A stretch of 64,000 nucleotides of DNA from Amblyomma americanum (GCF_052857255.1 NC_135502.1:184137806-184201805); one strand, 5' to 3'. Counted from the stretch's first letter, positions 48,502-63,800 are shown. A program made the numbers and translations. The notes: generated by a model not told the origin, from the sequence alone.

Positions 48502-50328
48502 GCGACATGATTATGAGGAACTATTTCGTGTTTTTGGTTCAGAATGTTGGTTTTTTTCTACGTGGCTGCATTGGTCACGCGAACGCCTGCATTACCGACA
48601 GCGACCTGAAAACGCTGAACAGATGTAACTCCGAGAGTTATGATGCAACAAGGAACATCGAGCAACACGGTATCAGCCCCGGTGGGAACAGTCCACCGCT
48701 CCCCACAGCCCTCGCAGTAACATAGGAGCCGCTGCGACATTGATGTCAAAATGCTTTAAACAGAGTCGCGGTCCGTTCATCGGAACGGGACATGGTGGCA
48801 CCGTGAGCGAGATGATGTTGAGCAACTATTTCGTTTTTTTGGTTCTGATTGTTGGTGTTGTTCTACCTGGCTGCATTGCTCACGAGAACGCCTGGATTAC
48901 CGACAGCGACCTGAAAACGCAGAACAGATGGAACTCAGAGAGTTACGATGCTACAAGGAACCTCGAGCAACACGGCATCAGCCCCTGTGCGAACGGTCCT
49001 CTGCTGACGACGGCCCTCGGAGTAACATGTGAGGTGCTGCGACATAGACGTGAAACTGCTTTAAAGTCACGCTCCGTTCATCGGAACGGGGCATGGTGGC
49101 AGCATGAGCGGCATGACGATGAGGAACTCTTTCGTCGTTTTGGTTCAGATTGTTGGTTTTCATCTACCTGGATGCATTGCTCTCGAGAACGCCTGGATTA
49201 CCGACAACGACTTGAAAACGCTGAACAGATGTAACTCCGAGAGTTACGATGCTACAAGGAACAGCGAGCAACACGGCATCAGCCCCGGTGGGAACAGTCC
49301 CCCGCTCTCCACAGCCCTCGGAGTAACATAGGAGCCGCTGCGACTTTGATGTCAAAATGCTTTAAACAGAGTCGCGGTCAGTACATCGGAACGGGACATG
49401 GTGGCACCGTGAGCGAGATGACGTTGAGGAACTATTTCATCTTTTTGGTTCAGATTGTTGGTTTGTTCTACCTGGCTGCATTGCTCACGAGAAAGCCTGG
49501 ATTACCGACAGCGACGTGAAAACGCTTAACAGATGTAATACCGACAGTTACGATGCTACAATTAACACTGAACAACACGGCATCAGCCCCTGTGGGAAAG
49601 GTACACTCCTGTCCACGGCCCTCGGAGTAACTTGAGAACCTCTGGGACATCGACGTCAAATTGATTTAAACAGTCACGCTCCGTTCATCGGAACGGGACA
49701 TGGTGGCAGACTGAGCGACATGACGTGAGAAAATGTTTCGTATTTTTGGTTCAGATTGTTGGTTTTGTTCTACCTGGCTTCAGGGCTCACGAGAACGACT
49801 GGACTACCGACAGCGACCTGAAAACGCTGTACAGCTGTAATACCGATAGTTACGATGCTACAACGAACATCGAGCAACACGGCATCAGCCCCTGTGGGAA
49901 CGGTACACTGCTGTCCACGGCCCTCGGAGTAACATGGGAGCCTCTGCGACATCGATGTCAACATGCTTTCAACGAAGTCACGCTCCGTTCAGTGGAACGG
50001 GACATGGTGGCAGCGTGAGCGACATGACGATGAGGAACTATTTCGTATTTTTGGTTCAGATTGTTGGTTTTGTTCTACCTGGCTGCATTGCTCACGAGAA
50101 CGCCTGGACTACCGACAGCGACCTGAAAACGCTGAACAGATGTAATACCCAGAGTTACGATGCCACAAGGAATATCGAGCAACACGGCATCAGCTCCTGT
50201 GGGAACGGTCCACTGCTGTCGAAGGCCCTTGGAGTAACCTGTGAGCCGCTGCGACATAGACGTCAAACTGCTTTAAACAGAGACACGCTCCGTTAATCTG
50301 AACAGGGCATGGTAGCACCGTGAGCGAG

Positions 50329-53300
50329 ATAACGTTGAGGAACTATTTCGTCTTTTTGGTTCAGATTGTTGGTTTTGTTCTGCATTGCTGCATTGCTCAT
50401 GAGAACGCCTCGATTACCGTCCACGACCTGAAAACGCTGAACAGATGTAATACCGATAGTTACGATGCTACAATTAACACTGAGCAACACGGCATCAGCC
50501 CCTGTGGGAAAGGTACACTCCTGTCCAAGGCCCTCGGAGTAACTTGGGAGCCTCTGAGACATGGACGTAAAATTGATTTAAACAGAGTCACGCTCCGTTC
50601 ATCGGAACGGGACATGGTGGCAGCGTGAGCGACATGACGTGAGAAAATGTTTCGTATTTTTGGTTCAGATTATTGGTTTTGTTCTACCTGGCTGCAGGGT
50701 TCACAAGAACGACTGAACTACCGACAGCGACCTGAATACGCTGTACAGCTGCAATACCGATAGTTACGATGTTACAGCGAACATCGAGAAACACGGCATC
50801 AGCCCCTGTGGGAACTGTACACTGCTGTCCTCGGCCCTCGGAGTAACATGAAAGCCGCTGCGACATCGACGTCAAACTGCTTTAAACAGAGTCACGCTCA
50901 GTTCATCAGAACGGGACATGATGGCGGCGTGAGCCACATGACAATGAGGAAATATTTCGTTTTTTGGTTCTGATTGTTGGTTTTGTTCTACCTGGCTGCA
51001 GTGCTCACGAGAACGCCTGGACTACCAACAGCGACCTCAAAACGCTGAACAGATGTAATACCCAGAGTTACGATGCTACAAGGAACATCGAGCAACACGG
51101 CATTAGCCCCTGTGGGAACGGTACGCTGTTGTCCACGGTCCTCGGAGTAACAGGGGAGCCGCTGCGACATCGACGTCAAACTGCTTTAAACAGTCACACT
51201 CCGTTCATCGGAACGGGGCATGGTGGCGCCGTGAGCGAGACGACGTTGAGGAACAATTTCGTCTTTTTGGTTCAGATTGTTGGTTTTGTTCTACCTGGCT
51301 GTATTGCTCATGAGAACGCCTGGATTACCGACAGCGACCTGAAAACGCTGAACAGATGTAACTCCAAAAGTTACGATGCTACAAGGAACATCGAGCAACA
51401 CGGCATCAGCCCCTGTGGGAACGGTACACTGCTGTCCACGGCCCTCGGAGTAACATGAAAGCCGCTGCGACATCGACGTCAATCTGCTTTAAACAGAGTC
51501 ACGCTCCGTTCATCAGAACGGGACATGATGGCAGCGTGAGCCACATGACAATGAGGAAATATTTCGTTTTTTTGGTTCTGATTGTTGGTTTTGTTCTACC
51601 TGGCTGCATTGCTCATGAGAACGCCTGAATTACCGACAGCGACCTGAAAACGCTGAACAGATGTAACTCAGAGAGTTACGATGCTACAAGAAACATCGAG
51701 CAACACGGCATCAGCCCCTGTGGGAACGGTACACTGCTGTCCACGGCCCTGGGAGTAACATGAAAGCGGCTGCGACATCGACGTCAAACTGCTTTAAACA
51801 GAGTCACGCTCTGTTCACCGGAACGGGACATGGTGGCAGCGTGAGCGACATGACGATGAGGAAATATTTCGTTTTTTTGGTTCAGATTGTTGGTTTTGTT
51901 CTACCTGGCTGCAGTGCTCACGAGAACGCCTGGACTACCGACAGCGACCTGAAAACGCTGAACAGATGTAATACCCAGAGTTACGATGCCACAAGGAATA
52001 TCGAGCAACACGGCATCAGCCCCTGTGGGAACGGTACACTGCTGTCCACGGCCATTGGAGTAACATGGGAGCCTCTGCGACATCGATGTCAACATGCTTT
52101 AAACAGAGACACGCTCCGTTCATCTGAACGGGACATGGTGGCAGCGTGAGCGACATGACGATGAGGAACTATTTCGTATTTTTGGCTCAGACTGTTGGTT
52201 TTGTTCTACCTGGCTGCATTGCTCACGAGAACGCCTGGACTACCGACAGCGACCTGAAAACGCTGAACAGATGTAATACCCAGAGTTACGATGCCACAAG
52301 GAACATCGAGCAACACGGCATCAGCCCTAGTGGGACCAGTTCTTCGAGTAACATGGGAGCCGCTGCGACGTCGACGTCAAACTGCTTTAAACAGAATCAC
52401 GCTCCGTTCATCGGAACGGGAATGATGGCACCGTGTGCGAGATGACGTTGAGGAACTATTTCGTCTTTTTAGTTCAGATTGTTGGTTTTGTCCTACCTGG
52501 CTGCGTTGCTCAAGAGAACGCCTGGATTACTAACAACGACCTGAATACGCTGAACAGATGTAACTCCGAGAGTTACGATGCTACAAGGAATATCGAGCTA
52601 CACGGCACCAGCCCCTGTAGGAACGGTCCACTGCTGTCGACGGCCCTTGGAGTAACATGTGAGCCGCTGCGACATCGACGTCAATCTGCTTTAAACAGAG
52701 TCACGCTCAGTTCATCTGAACGGGACATGGTGGCAGCGTGAGCGACATGACGATGAGAAAATGTTTCGTATTTTTGGATCAGATTGTTGGTTTTGTTCTT
52801 CCTGCTTTTGTAGTGCCCACGAGAACGCCTGGACAACCGACAGCGAACTGAAAGCGCTGTGCAGCTGTAATGCCGATAGTTATGATGCTACAACGAACAT
52901 CGAGCAACACGGCATCAGCCCCTGTGGGAACGGTACACTGCTGTCCACGGCCCTCGGAGTAACATGGGAGCCTCTGCGACATCGACGTCAACCTGCTTTC
53001 AACGAAGTCACGCTCCGTTCATCGGAACGGGACATGGTGGCGCCGTGAGCGAGATGACGTTGAGGAAATATTTCATCTTTTTGGTTCAGATTGTTGGTTT
53101 TGTTCTTCCTGGCTGCAGTGCTCACGAGAACGCCTGGACTACCGACAGCGACCTGAAAACGCAGAACAGATGGAGTACCGAAAGTTACGATGCTACAAGG
53201 AACATCGAGCAGCATGGCGTCAGCCCCTGTGGGAACGGTACACTGCTGTCCACGGCCCTCGGTGTAACATGGAAGCCACTGCCACATCGACGTCAAACTG

Positions 53301-54577
53301 ATTTCAACAGAGTCACGCTCCGTTCATTGGAACGGGACATTGCGGCAGCGTGAGCGACATGAATATGAGGAACTATTTCGTGTTTTTCGTTCAGAATGTT
53401 GGTTTTGTTCTACTGGCTGCATTGCTAACGCGAACGCCTGCATTACCGACAGCGACCCGAAAACGCTGAACAGATGTAACTCCGAGAGTTACGATGCAAC
53501 AAGGAACATCGAGCAACACGGTATCAGCCCCGGTGGGAACAGTCCACCGCTCTCCATAGCCCTCGGAGTAACATAGGAGCCGCTGCGATATTGATGTCAA
53601 AATGCTTTAAACAGAGTCACGCTCCGTTCATCGGAACGGGGCATGGTGGCACGGTGAGCGAGATGACGTTGAAGAACAATTTCGTCTTATTGGTTCAGAT
53701 TGTTGGCTTTGTTCTACCTGGCTGCATCGGTCACGAGAACGCCTGGATTACTGACAACGACCTGAAAACGCTGAACAGATGCAATACCGAGAGTTACGAT
53801 GCTACAAGGAACATCGAACAACACGGCATCAGCCCCGGTGCGAACAGTCCACCGCTCTCCACAGCCCTCGGAGTAACATTGGAGCCGCTGCGACATTGAT
53901 GTCAAAATGCTTTAAACAGAGTCGCAGTCCGCTCATCGGAACGGGACATGGTGGCACCGTGAGCGAGATGACGTTGAGCAACTATTTTGTTTTTTTGGTT
54001 CTCATTGTTGGTTTTGTTCTACCTGGCTGCATTGCTCATGAGAACGCCTGGATTACCGACAGCGACCTGAAAATGCTGAACAGATGTAACTCAGAGATTA
54101 CGATGCTACAAGGAACATCGAGCAACACGGCATGAGCCCCTGTGGGAACGGTCCACTGCTGACGACGGCCCTCGGAGCAACATGTGAGGTGCTGCGACAT
54201 CGACGTAAACCTGCTTTCAACGAAGTCACGCTCCGTTAATCGGAACGGGACATTGTGGCAGCGTGAGCGACATGACGATGAGGAACTATTTCGTATGTTT
54301 GGTTCAGATTGCTGGTTTTGTTCTACCTGGCTGCATTGCTCAGGAGAACGCCTGGACTCCCCGACAGCGACCTGAAAACGCTGAACAGATGTAATAAGCA
54401 GAGTTACGATGCCACAAGGAATATCGAGCAACACGGCATCAGCCCCTGTGGGAACTGTCCACTGCTGTCGAAGGCCCTTGGAGTAACCTGTGAGCCGCTG
54501 CGACATAGACGTCAAACTGCTTTAAACAGAGACACGCTCCGTTAATCTGAACAGGGCATGGTAGCACCGTGAGCGAG
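50329..54577 (+). repeat. Higher-order repeat, copy 1 (4,249 bp, 14 units)
   Basis: Landmarks 50329 (ATAACG variant), 50634, 50938, 51240, 51545, 51850, 52155, 52442, 52747, 53054, 53359, 53663, 53968 and 54272. The first four units match those at 54578 and 58823 almost exactly. Middle units differ from copy 2: 52747-53660 holds segment E material in place of the paired units there. Confidence 0.85.
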
Positions 54578-57500
54578 ATAACGTTGAGGAACTATTTCGT
54601 CTTTTTGGTTCAGATTGTTGGTTTTGTTCTGCATTGCTGCATTGCTCATGAGAACGCCTCGATTACCGTCCACGACCTGAAAACGCTGAACAGATGTAAT
54701 ACCGATAGTTACGATGCTACAATTAACACTGAGCAACACGGCATCAGCCCCTGTGGGAAAGGTACACTCCTGTCCAAGGCCCTCGGAGTAACTTGGGAGC
54801 CTCTGAGACATGGACGTAAAATTGATTTAAACAGAGTCACGCTCCGTTCATCGGAACGGGACATGGTGGCAGCGTGAGCGACATGACGTGAGAAAATGTT
54901 TCGTATTTTTGGTTCAGATTGTTGGTTTTGTTCTACCTGGCTGCAGGGTTCACAAGAACGACTGGACTACCGACAGCGACCTGAATACGCTGTACAGCTG
55001 CAATACCGATAGTTACGATGCTACAGCGAACATCGAGAAACACGGCATCAGCCCCTGTGGGAACGGTACACTGCTGTCCTCGGCCCTCGGAGTAACATGA
55101 AAGCCACTGCGACATCGACGTCAAACTGCTTTAAACAGAGTCACGCTCAGTTCATCAGAACGGGACATGATGGCAGCGTGAGCCACATGACAATGAGGAA
55201 ATATTTCGTTTTTTGGTTCTGATTGTTGGTTTTGTTCTACCTGGCTGCAGTGCTCACGAGAACGCCTGGACTACCAACAGCGACCTCAAAACGCTGAACA
55301 GATGTAATACCCAGAGTTACGATGCTACAAGGAACATCGAGCAACACGGCATTAGCCCCTGTGGGAACGGTACGCTGTTGTCCACGGTCCTCGGAGTAAC
55401 AGGGGAGCCGCTGCGACATCGACGTCAAACTGCTTTAAACAGTCACACTCCGTTCATCGGAACGGGGCATGGTGGCGCCGTGAGCGAGACGACGTTGAGG
55501 AAGAAATTCGTCTTTTTGGTTCAGATTGTTGGTTTTGTTCTACCTGGCTGTATTGCTCATGAGAACGCCTGGACTACCGACAGCGACCTGAAAACGCTGA
55601 ACAGATGTAATACCCAGAGTTACGATGCCACAAGGAATATCGAGCAACACGGCATCAGCCCCTGTGGGAGCGGTACACTGCTGTCCACGGCCCTTGGAGT
55701 AACATGGAGCCTCTGCGACATCGATGTCAACATGCTTTCAACGAAGTCACGCTCCGTTCATTGGAACGGGACAAGGTGGCAGCGTGTGCGACATGACGAT
55801 GAGGAACTATTTCGTATTTTTGGTTCAGATTGTTGGTTTTGTTCTACCTGGCTGCATTGCTCACGAGAACGCCTGGACTACCGACAGCGACCTAAAAACG
55901 CTGAACAGATGTAACTCAGAGTGATACGATGCTGCAAGGAACGTCGAGCTACACGGCATCAGCCTCTGTGGGAACGGTCCACTGCTGTCGATGGCCCTCG
56001 GAGTTACATGTGAGCCGCCGCGACATCGACGTCAAACTGCTTTAAACAGAGACACGCTCCGTTCATCTGAACGGGACATGGTGGCAGCGTGAGCGACATG
56101 ACGATGAGGAAATGTTTCGTTTTTTTGATTCAGATTGTTGGTTTTGTTCTACCTGGCTGCAGTGCTCACGAGAACGCCTGGACTACCGACAGCGACCTGA
56201 AAACGCTGAACAGATGTAATACCCAGAGTTACGATGCCACAAGGAATATCGAGCAACACGGCATCAGCCCCTGTGGGAGCGGTACACTGCTGTCCACGGC
56301 CCTTGGAGTAACATGGGAGCCTCTGCGACATCGATGTCAACATGCTTTCAACGAAGTCACGCTCCGTTCATTGGAACGGGACAAGGTGGCAGCGTGTGCG
56401 ACATGACGATGAGGAACTATTTCGTATTTTTGGTTCAGATTGTTGGTTTTGTTCTACCTGGCTGCATTGCTCACGAGAACGCCTGGACTACCGACAGCGA
56501 CCTAAAAACGCTGAACAGATGTAACTCAGAGTGATACGATGCTGCAAGGAACGTCGAGCTACACGGCATCAGCCTCTGTGGGAACGGTCCACTGCTGTCG
56601 ATGGCCCTCGGAGTTACATGTGAGCCGCTGCGACATCGACGTCAAACTGCTTTAAACAGAGACACGCTCCGTTCATCTGAACGGGACATGGTGGCAGCGT
56701 GAGCGACATGACGATGAGGAACTATTTCGTATTTTTGGCTCAGACTGTTGGTTTTGTTCTACCTGGCTGCATTGCTCACGAGAACGCCTGGACTACCGAC
56801 AGCGACCTGAAAACGCTGAACAGATGTAATACCCAGAGTTACGATGCCACAAGGAACATCAAACAACACGGCATCAGCCCTAGTGGGACCAGTTCTTCGA
56901 GTAACATGGGAGCCGCTGCGACATCGACGTCAAACTGCTTTAAACAGAATCACGCTCCGTTCATCGGAACGGGAATGATGGCACCGTGTGCGAGATGACG
57001 TTGAGGAACTATTTCGTCTTTTTAGTTCAGATTGTTGGTTTTGTCCTACCTGGCTGCGTTGCTCAAGAGAACGCCTGGATTACTAACAACGACCTGAATA
57101 CGCTGAACAGATGTAACTCCGAGAGTTACGATGCTACAAGGAATATCGAGCTACACGGCATCAGCCCCTGTGGGAACGGTCCACTGCTGTCGACGGCCCT
57201 CGGTGTAACATGTGAGCGGCTGCGACATCGACGTCAAACTGGTTTAAGCAGAGACACGCTCCGTTCATCTGAACGGGACATGGTGGCAGCGTGAGCGACA
57301 TGACGGTGAGGAACTCTTTCGTCGTTTTGGTTCAAGTTGTTTGTTTTGATCTGCCTGGCTGCATTGCTCTCGAGAACGCCTGCATTACCGACAGCGACCT
57401 GAAAACGCTGAACAGATGTAACTCCGAGAGTTACCATGCTACAAGGAACATCGAGCAACACGGTATAAGCCCCGGTGGGAACAGTCCACCGCTCTCCACA

Positions 57501-58822
57501 GCCCTCGGAGTAACATAGGAGACGCTGCGACATTGATGTCAAAATGCTTTAAACAGAGTCACGCTCCGTTCATGGGAACGGGGCATGGTGGCACCGTGAG
57601 CGAGATGACGTTGAAGAACAATTTCGTCTTATTGGTTCAGATTGTTGGCTTTGTTCTACCTGGCTGCATCGGTCACGAGAACGCCTGGATTACTGACAAC
57701 GACCTGAAAACGCTGAACAGATGCAATACCGAGAGTTACGATGCTACAAGGAACATCGAACAACACGGCATCAGCCCCGGTGCGAACAGTCCACCGCTCT
57801 CCACAGCCCTCGGAGTAACATTGGAGCCGCTGCGACATTGATGTCAAAATGCTTTAAACAGAGTCGCAGTCCGCTCATCGGAACGGGACATGGTGGCACC
57901 GTGAGCGAGATGACGTTGAGCAACTATTTTGTTTTTTTGGTTCTCATTGTTGGTTTTGTTCTACCTGGCTGCATTGCTCATGAGAACGCCTGGATTACCG
58001 ACAGCGACCTGAAAATGCTGAACAGATGTAACTCAGAGATTACGATGCTACAAGGAACATCGAGCAACACGGCATGAGCCCCTGTGGGAACGGTCCACTG
58101 CTGACGACGGCCCTCGGAGCAACATGTGAGGTGCTGCGACATCGACGTCAAACAGCTTTAAACAGTCACGCTCCGTTCATCAGAACGGGGCATGGTGGCA
58201 GCGTGAGCGAAATGACGTTGATGAAATATTTCATCTTTTTGGTTCAGATTGTTGGTTTTGTTCTTCCTGGCTGCAGTGCTCACGAGAGCGCCTGGACTAC
58301 CGACAGCGACCTGAAAACGCAGAACAGATGGAGTACCGACAGTTACGATGCTACAAGGAACATCGAGCAGCACGGCATCAGCCCCTGTGGGAACGGTACA
58401 CTGCTGTCCACGGCCTTCGGAGTAATATGTGAACCTCTGCGACATCGACGTAAACCTGCTTTCAACGAAGTCACGCTCCGTTAATCGGAACGGGACATTG
58501 TGGCAGCGTGAGCGACATGACGATGAGGAACTATTTCGTATGTTTGGTTCAGATTGCTGGTTTTGTTCTACCTGGCTGCATTGCTCAGGAGAACGCCTGG
58601 ACTCCCCGACAGCGACCTGAAAACGCTGAACAGATGTAATAAGCAGAGTTACGATGCCACAAGGAATATCGAGCAACACGGCATCAGCCCCTGTGGGAAC
58701 TGTCCACTGCTGTCGAAGGCCATTGGAGTAACCTGTGAGCCGCTGCGACATAGACGTCAAACTGCTTTAAACAGAGACACGCTCCGTTAATCTGAACAGG
58801 GCATGGTAGCACCGTGAGCGAG
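54578..58822 (+). repeat. Higher-order repeat, copy 2 (4,245 bp, 14 units)
   Basis: Landmarks 54578, 54883, 55187, 55489, 55793, 56098, 56403, 56708, 56995, 57300, 57605, 57910, 58212 and 58517. Inside it a 610 bp two-unit segment is doubled: 55793 repeats at 56403, with the shared stop in CAGAGTGATACGATGCTGC. At 55706 the first unit lacks one G (CATGGAGCC), so frames differ between otherwise identical dimers. Confidence 0.87.
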
Positions 58823-61800
58823 ATAACGTTGAGGAACTATTTCGTCTTTTTGGTTCAGATTGTTGGTTTTGTTCTGCATTGCTGCATTGCTCATGAGAAC
58901 GCCTCGATTACCGTCCACGACCTGAAAACGCTGAACAGATGTAATACCGATAGTTACGATGCTACAATTAACACTGAGCAACACGGCATCAGCCCCTGTG
59001 GGAAAGGTACACTCCTGTCCAAGGCCCTCGGAGTAACTTGGGAGCCTCTGAGACATGGACGTAAAATTGATTTAAACAGAGTCACGCTCCGTTCATCGGA
59101 ACGGGACATGGTGGCAGCGTGAGCGACATGACGTGAGAAAATGTTTCGTATTTTTGGTTCAGATTGTTGGTTTTGTTCTACCTGGCTGCAGGGTTCACAA
59201 GAACGACTGGACTACCGACAGCGACCTGAATACGCTGTACAGCTGCAATACCGATAGTTACGATGCTACAGCGAACATCGAGAAACACGGCATCAGCCCC
59301 TGTGGGAACGGTACACTGCTGTCCTCGGCCCTCGGAGTAACATGAAAGCCACTGCGACATCGACGTCAAACTGCTTTAAACAGAGTCACGCTCAGTTCAT
59401 CAGAACGGGACATGATGGCAGCGTGAGCCACATGACAATGAGGAAATGTTTCGTTTTTTGGTTCTGATTGTTGGTTTTGTTCTACCTGGCTGCAGTGCTC
59501 ACGAGAACGCCTGGACTACCAACAGCGACCTCAAAACGCTGAACAGATGTAATACCCAGAGTTACGATGCTACAAGGAACATCGAGCAACACGGCATTAG
59601 CCCCTGTGGGAACGGTACGCTGTTGTCCACGGTCCTCGGAGTAACAGGGGAGCCGCTGCGACATCGACGTCAAACTGCTTTAAACAGTCACACTCCGTTC
59701 ATCGGAACGGGACATGGTGGCGCCGTGAGCGAGACGACGTTGAGGAAGAAATTCGTCTTTTTGGTTCAGATTGTTGGTTTTGTTCTACCTGGCTGTATTG
59801 CTCATGAGAACGCCTGGACTACCGACAGCGACCTGAAAACGCTGAACAGATGTAATACCCAGAGTTACGATGCCACAAGGAATATCGAGCAACACGGCAT
59901 CAGCCCCTGTGGGAGCGGTACACTGCTGTCCACGGCCCTTGGAGTAACATGGGAGCCTCTGCGACATCGATGTCAACATGCTTTCAACGAAGTCACGCTC
60001 CGTTCATTGGAACGGGACAAGGTGGCAGCGTGTGCGACATGACGATGAGGAACTATTTCGTATTTTTGGTTCAGATTGTTGGTTTTGTTCTACCTGGCTG
60101 CATTGCTCACGAGAACGCCTGGACTACCGACAGCGACCTAAAAACGCTGAACAGATGTAACTCAGAGTGATACGATGCTGCAAGGAACGTCGAGCTACAC
60201 GGCATCAGCCTCTGTGGGAACGGTCCACTGCTGTCGATGGCCCTCGGAGTTACATGTGAGCCGCTGCGACATCGACGTCAAACTGCTTTAAACAGAGACA
60301 CGCTCCGTTCATCTGAACGGGACATGGTGGCAGCGTGAGCGACATGACGATGAGGAAATGTTTCGTTTTTTTGATTCAGATTGTTGGTTTTGTTCTACCT
60401 GGCTGCAGTGCTCACGAGAACGCCTGGACTACCGACAGCGACCTGAAAACGCTGAACAGATGTAATACCCAGAGTTACGATGCCACAAGGAATATCGAGC
60501 AACACGGCATCAGCCCCTGTGGGAGCGGTACACTGCTGTCCACGGCCCTTGGAGTAACATGGGAGCCTCTGCGACATCGATGTCAACATGCTTTCAACGA
60601 AGTCACGCTCCGTTCATTGGAACGGGACAAGGTGGCAGCGTGTGCGACATGACGATGAGGAACTATTTCGTATTTTTGGTTCAGATTGTTGGTTTTGTTC
60701 TACCTGGCTGCATTGCTCACGAGAACGCCTGGACTACCGACAGCGACCTAAAAACGCTGAACAGATGTAACTCAGAGTGATACGATGCTGCAAGGAACGT
60801 CGAGCTACACGGCATCAGCCTCTGTGGGAACGGTCCACTGCTGTCGATGGCCCTCGGAGTTACATGTGAGCCGCTGCGACATCGACGTCAAACTGCTTTA
60901 AACAGAGACACGCTCCGTTCATCTGAACGGGACATGGTGGCAGCGTGAGCGACATGACGATGAGGAACTATTTCGTATTTTTGGCTCAGACTGTTGGTTT
61001 TGTTCTACCTGGCTGCATTGCTCACGAGAACGCCTGGACTACCGACAGCGACCTGAAAACGCTGAACAGATGTAATACCCAGAGTTACGATGCCACAAGG
61101 AACATCGAGCAACACGGCATCAGCCCTAGTGGGACCAGTTCTTCGAGTAACATGGGAGCCGCTGCGACATCGACGTCAAACTGCTTTAAACAGAATCACG
61201 CTCCGTTCATCGGAACGGGAATGATGGCACCGTGTGCGAGATGACGTTGAGGAACTATTTCGTCTTTTTAGTTCAGATTGTTGGTTTTGTCCTACCTGGC
61301 TGCGTTGCTCAAGAGAACGCCTGGATTACTAACAACGACCTGAATACGCTGAACAGATGTAACTCCGAGAGTTACGATGCTACAAGGAATATCGAGCTAC
61401 ACGGCATCAGCCCCTGTGGGAACGGTCCACTGCTGTCGACGGCCCTCGGTGTAACATGTGAGCGGCTGCGACATCGACGTCAAACTGGTTTAAGCAGAGA
61501 CACGCTCCGTTCATCTGAACGGGACATGGTGGCAGCGTGAGCGACATGACGGTGAGGAACTCTTTCGTCGTTTTGGTTCAAGTTGTTTGTTTTGATCTGC
61601 CTGGCTGCATTGCTCTCGAGAACGCCTGGATTACCGACAGCGACCTGAAAACGCTGAACAGATGTAACTCCGAGAGTTACGATGCTACAAGGAACATCGA
61701 GCAACACGGTATAAGCCCCGGTGGGAACAGTCCACCGCTCTCCACAGCCCTCGGAGTAACATAGGAGACGCTGCGACATTGATGTCAAAATGCTTTAAAC

Positions 61801-63800
61801 AGAGTCACGCTCCGTTCATCGGAACGGGGCATGGTGGCACCGTGAGCGAGATGACGTTGAGGTACTATTTCGTCTTATTGGTTCAGATTGTTGGCTTTGT
61901 TCTACCTGGTTTCATCGGTCACGAGAACGCCTGGATTACTGACAACGACCTGAAAACGCTGAACAGATGTAACTCCGAGAGTTACGGTGCTACAAGGAAT
62001 ATCGAGCTACGCGGCATCAGCCCCTGTGGGAACGGTCCACTGCTGTCGACGGCCCTTGGAGTAACATGTGAGCTGCTGCGACATCGACGTCAATCTGCTT
62101 TAAACAGAGTCACGCTCAGTTCATCTGAACGGGACATGGTGGCAGCGTGAGCGACATGACGATGAGAAAATGTTTCGTATTTTTGGATCAGATTGTTGGT
62201 TTTGTTCTTCCTGCTTTTGTAGTGCCCACGAGAACGCCTGGACAACCGACAGCGAACTGAAAGCGCTGTGCAGCTGTAATGCCGATAGTTATGATGCTAC
62301 AACGAACATCGAGCAACACGGCATCAGCCCCTGTGGGAACGGTACACTGCTGTCCACGGCCCTCGGAGTAACATGGGAGCCTCTGCGACATCGACGTCAA
62401 CCTGCTTTCAACGAAGTCACGCTCCGTTCATCGGAACGGGACATGGTGGCGCCGTGAGCGAGATGACGTTGAGGAAATATTTCATCTTTTTGGTTCAGAT
62501 TGTTGGTTTTGTTCTTCCTGGCTGCAGTGCTCACGAGAACGCCTGGACTACCGACAGCGACCTGAAAACGCAGAACAGATGGAGTACCGAAAGTTACGAT
62601 GCTACAAGGAACATCGAGCAGCATGGCGTCAGCCCCTGTGGGAACGGTACACTGCTGTCCACGGCCCTCGGTGTAACATGGAAGCCACTGCCACATCGAC
62701 GTCAAACTGATTTCAACAGAGTCACGCTCCGTTCATTGGAACGGGACATTGCGGCAGCGTGAGCGACATGAATATGAGGAACTATTTCGTGTTTTTCGTT
62801 CAGAATGTTGGTTTTGTTCTACGTGGCTGCATTGCTAACGCGAACGCCTGCATTACCGACAGCGACCCGAAAACGCTGAACAGATGTAACTCCGAGAGTT
62901 ACGATGCAACAAGGAACATCGAGCAACACGGTATCAGCCCCGGTGGGAACAGTCCACCGCTCTCCATAGCCCTCGGAGTAACATAGGAGCCGCTGCGATA
63001 TTGATGTCAAAATGCTTTAAACAGAGTCACGCTCCGTTCATCGGAACGGGGCATGGTGGCACGGTGAGCGAGATGACGTTGAAGAACAATTTCGTCTTAT
63101 TGGTTCAGATTGTTGGCTTTGTTCTACCTGGCTGCATCGGTCACGAGAACGCCTGGATTACTGACAACGACCTGAAAACGCTGAACAGATGCAATACCGA
63201 GAGTTACGATGCTACAAGGAACATCGAACAACACGGCATCAGCCCCGGTGCGAACAGTCCACCGCTCTCCACAGCCCTCGGAGTAACATTGGAGCCGCTG
63301 CGACATTGATGTCAAAATGCTTTAAACAGAGTCGCAGTCCGCTCATCGGAACGGGACATGGTGGCACCGTGAGCGAGATGACGTTGAGCAACTATTTTGT
63401 TTTTTTGGTTCTCATTGTTGGTTTTGTTCTACCTGGCAGCATTGCTCATGAGAACGCCTGGATTACCGACAGCGACCTGAAAATGCTGAACAGATGTAAC
63501 TCAGAGATTACGATGCTACAAGGAACATCGAGCAACACGGCATGAGCCCCTGTGGGAACGGTCCACTGCTGACGACGGCCCTCGGAGCAACATGTGAGGT
63601 GCTGCGACATCGACGTCAAACAGCTTTAAACAGTCACGCTCCGTTCATCAGAACGGGGCATGGTGGCAGCGTGAGCGAAATGACGTTGATGAAATATTTC
63701 ATCTTTTTGGTTCAGATTGTTGGTTTTGTTCTTCCTGGCTGCAGTGCTCACGAGAGCGCCTGGACTACCGACAGCGACCTGAAAACGCAGAACAGATGGA
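58823..63800 (+). repeat. Higher-order repeat, copy 3 (expanded and rearranged)
   Basis: The first ten units (58823-61850) match copy 2 at offset 4245-4246, including the doubled 610 bp segment (60039 repeated at 60649). Then 61851-63072 is segment E material, as at 41.2 kb and 52.7 kb. 63073-63800 returns to copy 2-like units (match to 57605 onward, offset 5468). The match stops inside a unit near AACAGATGGA. Confidence 0.83.

Larger units (their letters stand above)
33747..50328 (+). repeat. Tandem array block 6 (mixed units without long local duplication)
   Basis: Roughly 54 units from ACG 33938 to the unit at 50024. Many carry the GTCTTATTGGTTCAG, GTTTTTTTGGTTCTG or ATGAAATATTTCATC variants. 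From about 37 kb on, stops in CATAGGAGCC are common. Segments here recur far away: 41198-42100 matches 61851-62760 (offset 20653), and 48925-49113 matches 63793-63981 (offset 14868). No non-satellite DNA is seen. Confidence 0.95.
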
